Below, piece after piece: positions 33,298 through 35,612 of a stretch of 35,612 nucleotides of DNA. Origin of the DNA: Syntrophorhabdaceae bacterium (lineage in GTDB: Bacteria > Desulfobacterota > Syntrophorhabdia > Syntrophorhabdales > Syntrophorhabdaceae); assembly GCA_036504895.1 (NCBI GenBank), contig DASXUJ010000020.1, positions 1-35,612 of the forward strand, in the 5' to 3' direction. Every line of letters starts with the position of its first letter. Position 1 is the stretch's first letter. The notes beneath the pieces were generated by a model. That model searched no databases and was not told where the DNA came from. It worked only from the letters and a program-made list of their open reading frames with translations. A program made the position numbers and the translations under genes.

Positions 33298-35592
33298 ATG
33301 ACGAAAGCCGAAGAAGTTCTTCATGGATTAAGCACCAAGATCAGGGAACAGGAGCGCAGGGCCCCTGTAAAGCTTACCGAATTCATGTCCTATGCGAGGG
33401 ATTACCCGGAACGCGTGTTCCGGAACGTCTTTCAAAGAATGTACGATATGGTGATCTCATCGGTCCGAAAAGGCGTGGACGAATATCCGGACGACCCCGA
33501 GTCGATCCAGTACGTATCATATGACTGCGGCAACCTATTCGTGGAAGGCACGGACCACCCTTTTTTCGCAGACCGCCTTTTTGCCAACCGCCTGGTGAAT
33601 CTCTTTTCATCTTTCCGCCACGGGGCACAGCAAAACAGAATATATATATTCGAAGGCCCCCACGGATCGGGCAAGAGCACTTTTCTGAACAACCTCCTCA
33701 TGAAGTTCGAGCAGTACAGCCTGACACCCGAAGGCGGCGCCTATGAGATAACCTGGCATCTCGACAAAAAATCTTTGACCGTGGCAGGAGAAGATGACTC
33801 TCATGCGCTCCTGACCCAATTGATGGGATTGGCTGAAGATTCCCCCTTCCACCCCAAGAAAAGGCTGCAGAAGGAACAGGCCTCTTCTATGTCGCACAAA
33901 GAGTACCTGGATGTCCCCTGTCCCAGTCACGACCATCCCCTTCTCATCGTCCCGAGGGAATACCGGGAAGAGATGATCGACGGCCTCATCAAGGATGAAG
34001 AATTCAAAAAAAAGCTCTTCTCCCATAAACAGTACGAATGGGTATTCAGAGATAATCCCTGCACTGTCTGCCTCTCCCTCTATCAGACGCTCCTCGATAT
34101 CCTCGGATCTCCCGCCAAGGTGTTCGAGATGGTCTACGTACGCCGTTATGAGGTGAACCGCCGCCTGGGCCAGGGAATCAGCGTATTTAATCCCGGCGAC
34201 CGGGGCGCCAAAATGAACGTGGTTACCAACGAGCTTCTCCAGAACCGGCTGAATGCGCTTCTCAAGGATAGTAATCGTGTAAAATATATATTTTCGAGGT
34301 ATGCGAGCACCAATAACGGGGTCTATTCCCTTATGGACATTAAGGCCCATAATAAAGAGCGTTTTGCGAACCTCCACGGCATAATCAGCGAAGGGGTGCA
34401 CAAAGTGGAGGATATCGAAGAAAATGTGAATTCCCTTTTTCTGGCGCTCATGAATCCCGAAGACAGAGAAAATATCGAAGGGGCCCAATCCTTCACCGAC
34501 CGCATTACCCGTATAAAGATGCCTTACGTTCTGGATTACAACACGGAAGTAAAGATTTACAAGAACACTTTCGGGGACCAGATCGAAAAGAGATTTCTTC
34601 CCCGGGTGCTTCAGAACTTTGCAAAGGTCATCATATCATCCAGGCTGAAGGGCGAATCCCAGGGCTGTCAGGAATGGATCGAAGAGCCGGAAAAATACTT
34701 CCTCTTCTGTGATCCGGGCCTTCACCTTCTCAAAATGGATGTCTATGCCGGAACACTGCCTTCGTGGCTCGGCCAGGAAGATAGAAAACGCTTCAATTCC
34801 AAGAGGAGGAGGGCTATTTTCGCAGAGTCCGAGTCGGAAGGGGACAGGGGGTTTTCGGGCAGGGATTCCATCAAAATCTTCAACGAGTTCTTCAGCGTTT
34901 ACGGCATGAACGGTACGCTCGTGAATATGCCGGCAGTCTGCACCTATTTCAGCGAAAAGCGGAAAGACCTTGCGGGGCTCGTTCCCGAGGGGTTCTTCGA
35001 ATCCCTCCTCAGCTCGTACAATTATGCCGTACTCCAGGAAATGAAGGAGTGTCTTTACTATTTCAACAGCGAGCGCGTTTCGATGGATATCCAGAATTAT
35101 ATTTTTGCCACCAATTTCGAGGCCGGTCGCGTGGAGCGGTGCCATTATACCAGCGAGACACTCGACATTTCAGAAACTTTCTTTCAAACCATGGAAAAAC
35201 AGATTCTCGGATCAGGGGCAGACATGGGTCAGATGCGCCAGTTCAGAAGAGAAGTACAGCAGCAATATGCATCCCGGACCTTGACGCAGGAGATCCTCAT
35301 GGACGGAAAACCCCTTGCCGCCACCACTATCTATAATAGCCTCCTTGAAAGGTACGTACACAGTCTGAAGGAGAAGGTAATGGACCCTTTCCTGAAAAAC
35401 GACAACTTCCGGGGCGCCATTAAAGATTTCGGCACCGAAGTATTCAAGACCTACGACAAACGGGTCAGGGACGAAGTCACCTTCCTCATGAAAAACCTTC
35501 AGAGGAAGTATCTCTACTCGTCGAAAGGCGCCAAAGAGATCTGTATCTATGTGATCGACAGCGATCTCGCCCGCACCTTCGCGTCCTCCTGA
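33298..35592 (+). CDS. PrkA-like AAA+ protein, second divergent paralogue
   Basis: A 764-residue PrkA-family protein, fourth gene of the operon, 10 nt after spoVR. Walker A is GPHGSGKS (120-127). Unlike the first paralogue it has a long insert after Walker A with CPSH (208-211) and CTVC (255-258), which correspond to the Cys/His-rich region of canonical PrkA and may bind zinc. The Walker B region reads GVYSLMDIKAHNKERF, with Asp347 followed by Ile where an acidic residue is usual, so ATP hydrolysis may be impaired. The rest keeps LHGIISEGVHKVEDIEENVNS (core of the kinase-like domain) and a C-terminal PrkA domain. It could be a regulatory partner of the first PrkA. No terminator is seen in the last 20 nt of the window. 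Confidence 0.85.
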   Translation: MTKAEEVLHGLSTKIREQERRAPVKLTEFMSYARDYPERVFRNVFQRMYDMVISSVRKGVDEYPDDPESIQYVSYDCGNLFVEGTDHPFFADRLFANRLVNLFSSFRHGAQQNRIYIFEGPHGSGKSTFLNNLLMKFEQYSLTPEGGAYEITWHLDKKSLTVAGEDDSHALLTQLMGLAEDSPFHPKKRLQKEQASSMSHKEYLDVPCPSHDHPLLIVPREYREEMIDGLIKDEEFKKKLFSHKQYEWVFRDNPCTVCLSLYQTLLDILGSPAKVFEMVYVRRYEVNRRLGQGISVFNPGDRGAKMNVVTNELLQNRLNALLKDSNRVKYIFSRYASTNNGVYSLMDIKAHNKERFANLHGIISEGVHKVEDIEENVNSLFLALMNPEDRENIEGAQSFTDRITRIKMPYVLDYNTEVKIYKNTFGDQIEKRFLPRVLQNFAKVIISSRLKGESQGCQEWIEEPEKYFLFCDPGLHLLKMDVYAGTLPSWLGQEDRKRFNSKRRRAIFAESESEGDRGFSGRDSIKIFNEFFSVYGMNGTLVNMPAVCTYFSEKRKDLAGLVPEGFFESLLSSYNYAVLQEMKECLYYFNSERVSMDIQNYIFATNFEAGRVERCHYTSETLDISETFFQTMEKQILGSGADMGQMRQFRREVQQQYASRTLTQEILMDGKPLAATTIYNSLLERYVHSLKEKVMDPFLKNDNFRGAIKDFGTEVFKTYDKRVRDEVTFLMKNLQRKYLYSSKGAKEICIYVIDSDLARTFASS

Positions 35593-35612
35593 GCAACGTA
35601 TCAGAAAGACAT

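Overview
The window looks like chromosomal DNA of an anaerobic Desulfobacterota (former Deltaproteobacteria), plausibly a syntrophic or fatty/aromatic-acid-using member. This is inferred from gene content: a PPi-type phosphofructokinase, a three-gene TRAP transporter, larB/larC, a DUF5714 protein, an SPASM radical SAM peptide maturase and a PrkA/DUF444/SpoVR operon with two PrkA-type ATPases. No species is claimed. There is no insertion sequence, phage or CRISPR array.

Layout. 1-1080: a small Cys/His protein and a stand-alone PII protein whose T-loop lacks the modifiable Tyr51. 1082-2479 (minus): an outer-membrane beta-barrel. 2561-3909 (plus): the most interesting locus. A very short peptide gene with a perfect Shine-Dalgarno is followed in frame by two UGA codons and then UAG. 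Directly after that lies a hairpin almost identical in sequence to the apical part of the E. coli fdhF SECIS. Next come a strong attenuator-like hairpin and a radical SAM/SPASM enzyme. I read this as a selenocysteine-containing RiPP precursor with its maturase. 3906-7945 (minus): PPi-phosphofructokinase, a three-gene membrane/zinc-finger cassette of unknown role (DUF4337, DUF2939, small Cys protein) and an AcuC-type deacetylase. 8107-11027 (plus): a polytopic membrane protein, an exported protein of unknown family and a Cys-rich DUF5714 protein.

11022-17875 (minus) is one compact, mostly overlapping operon: ffh, rpsP, khpA, rimM, trmD, an RNA methyltransferase-like gene that appears to start at CTG, rplS, rnhB, yraN, larB and larC. 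It combines protein targeting, ribosome assembly and tRNA modification with synthesis of the nickel-pincer cofactor. 18054-18745 (plus) is a potassium channel with an apparent N-terminal frameshift. 19051-20913 (minus) is rplM-rpsI-argC. 21034-23394 (minus) holds two glycosyltransferases, 23846-24292 a small membrane protein, and 24486-24559 tRNA-Arg(ACG).

24725-27938 (minus) is a TRAP transporter operon (dctP-dctQ-dctM) with a near-consensus promoter, a repeat-rich leader and a terminator. 28104-35592 (plus) is a four-gene operon: PrkA-type ATPase, DUF444 VWA-like protein, SpoVR, and a second PrkA-like protein. By analogy with yeaG-yeaH-ycgB this is probably a starvation or stress signalling module. 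All family names are from recognition of motifs by eye; no search was run.
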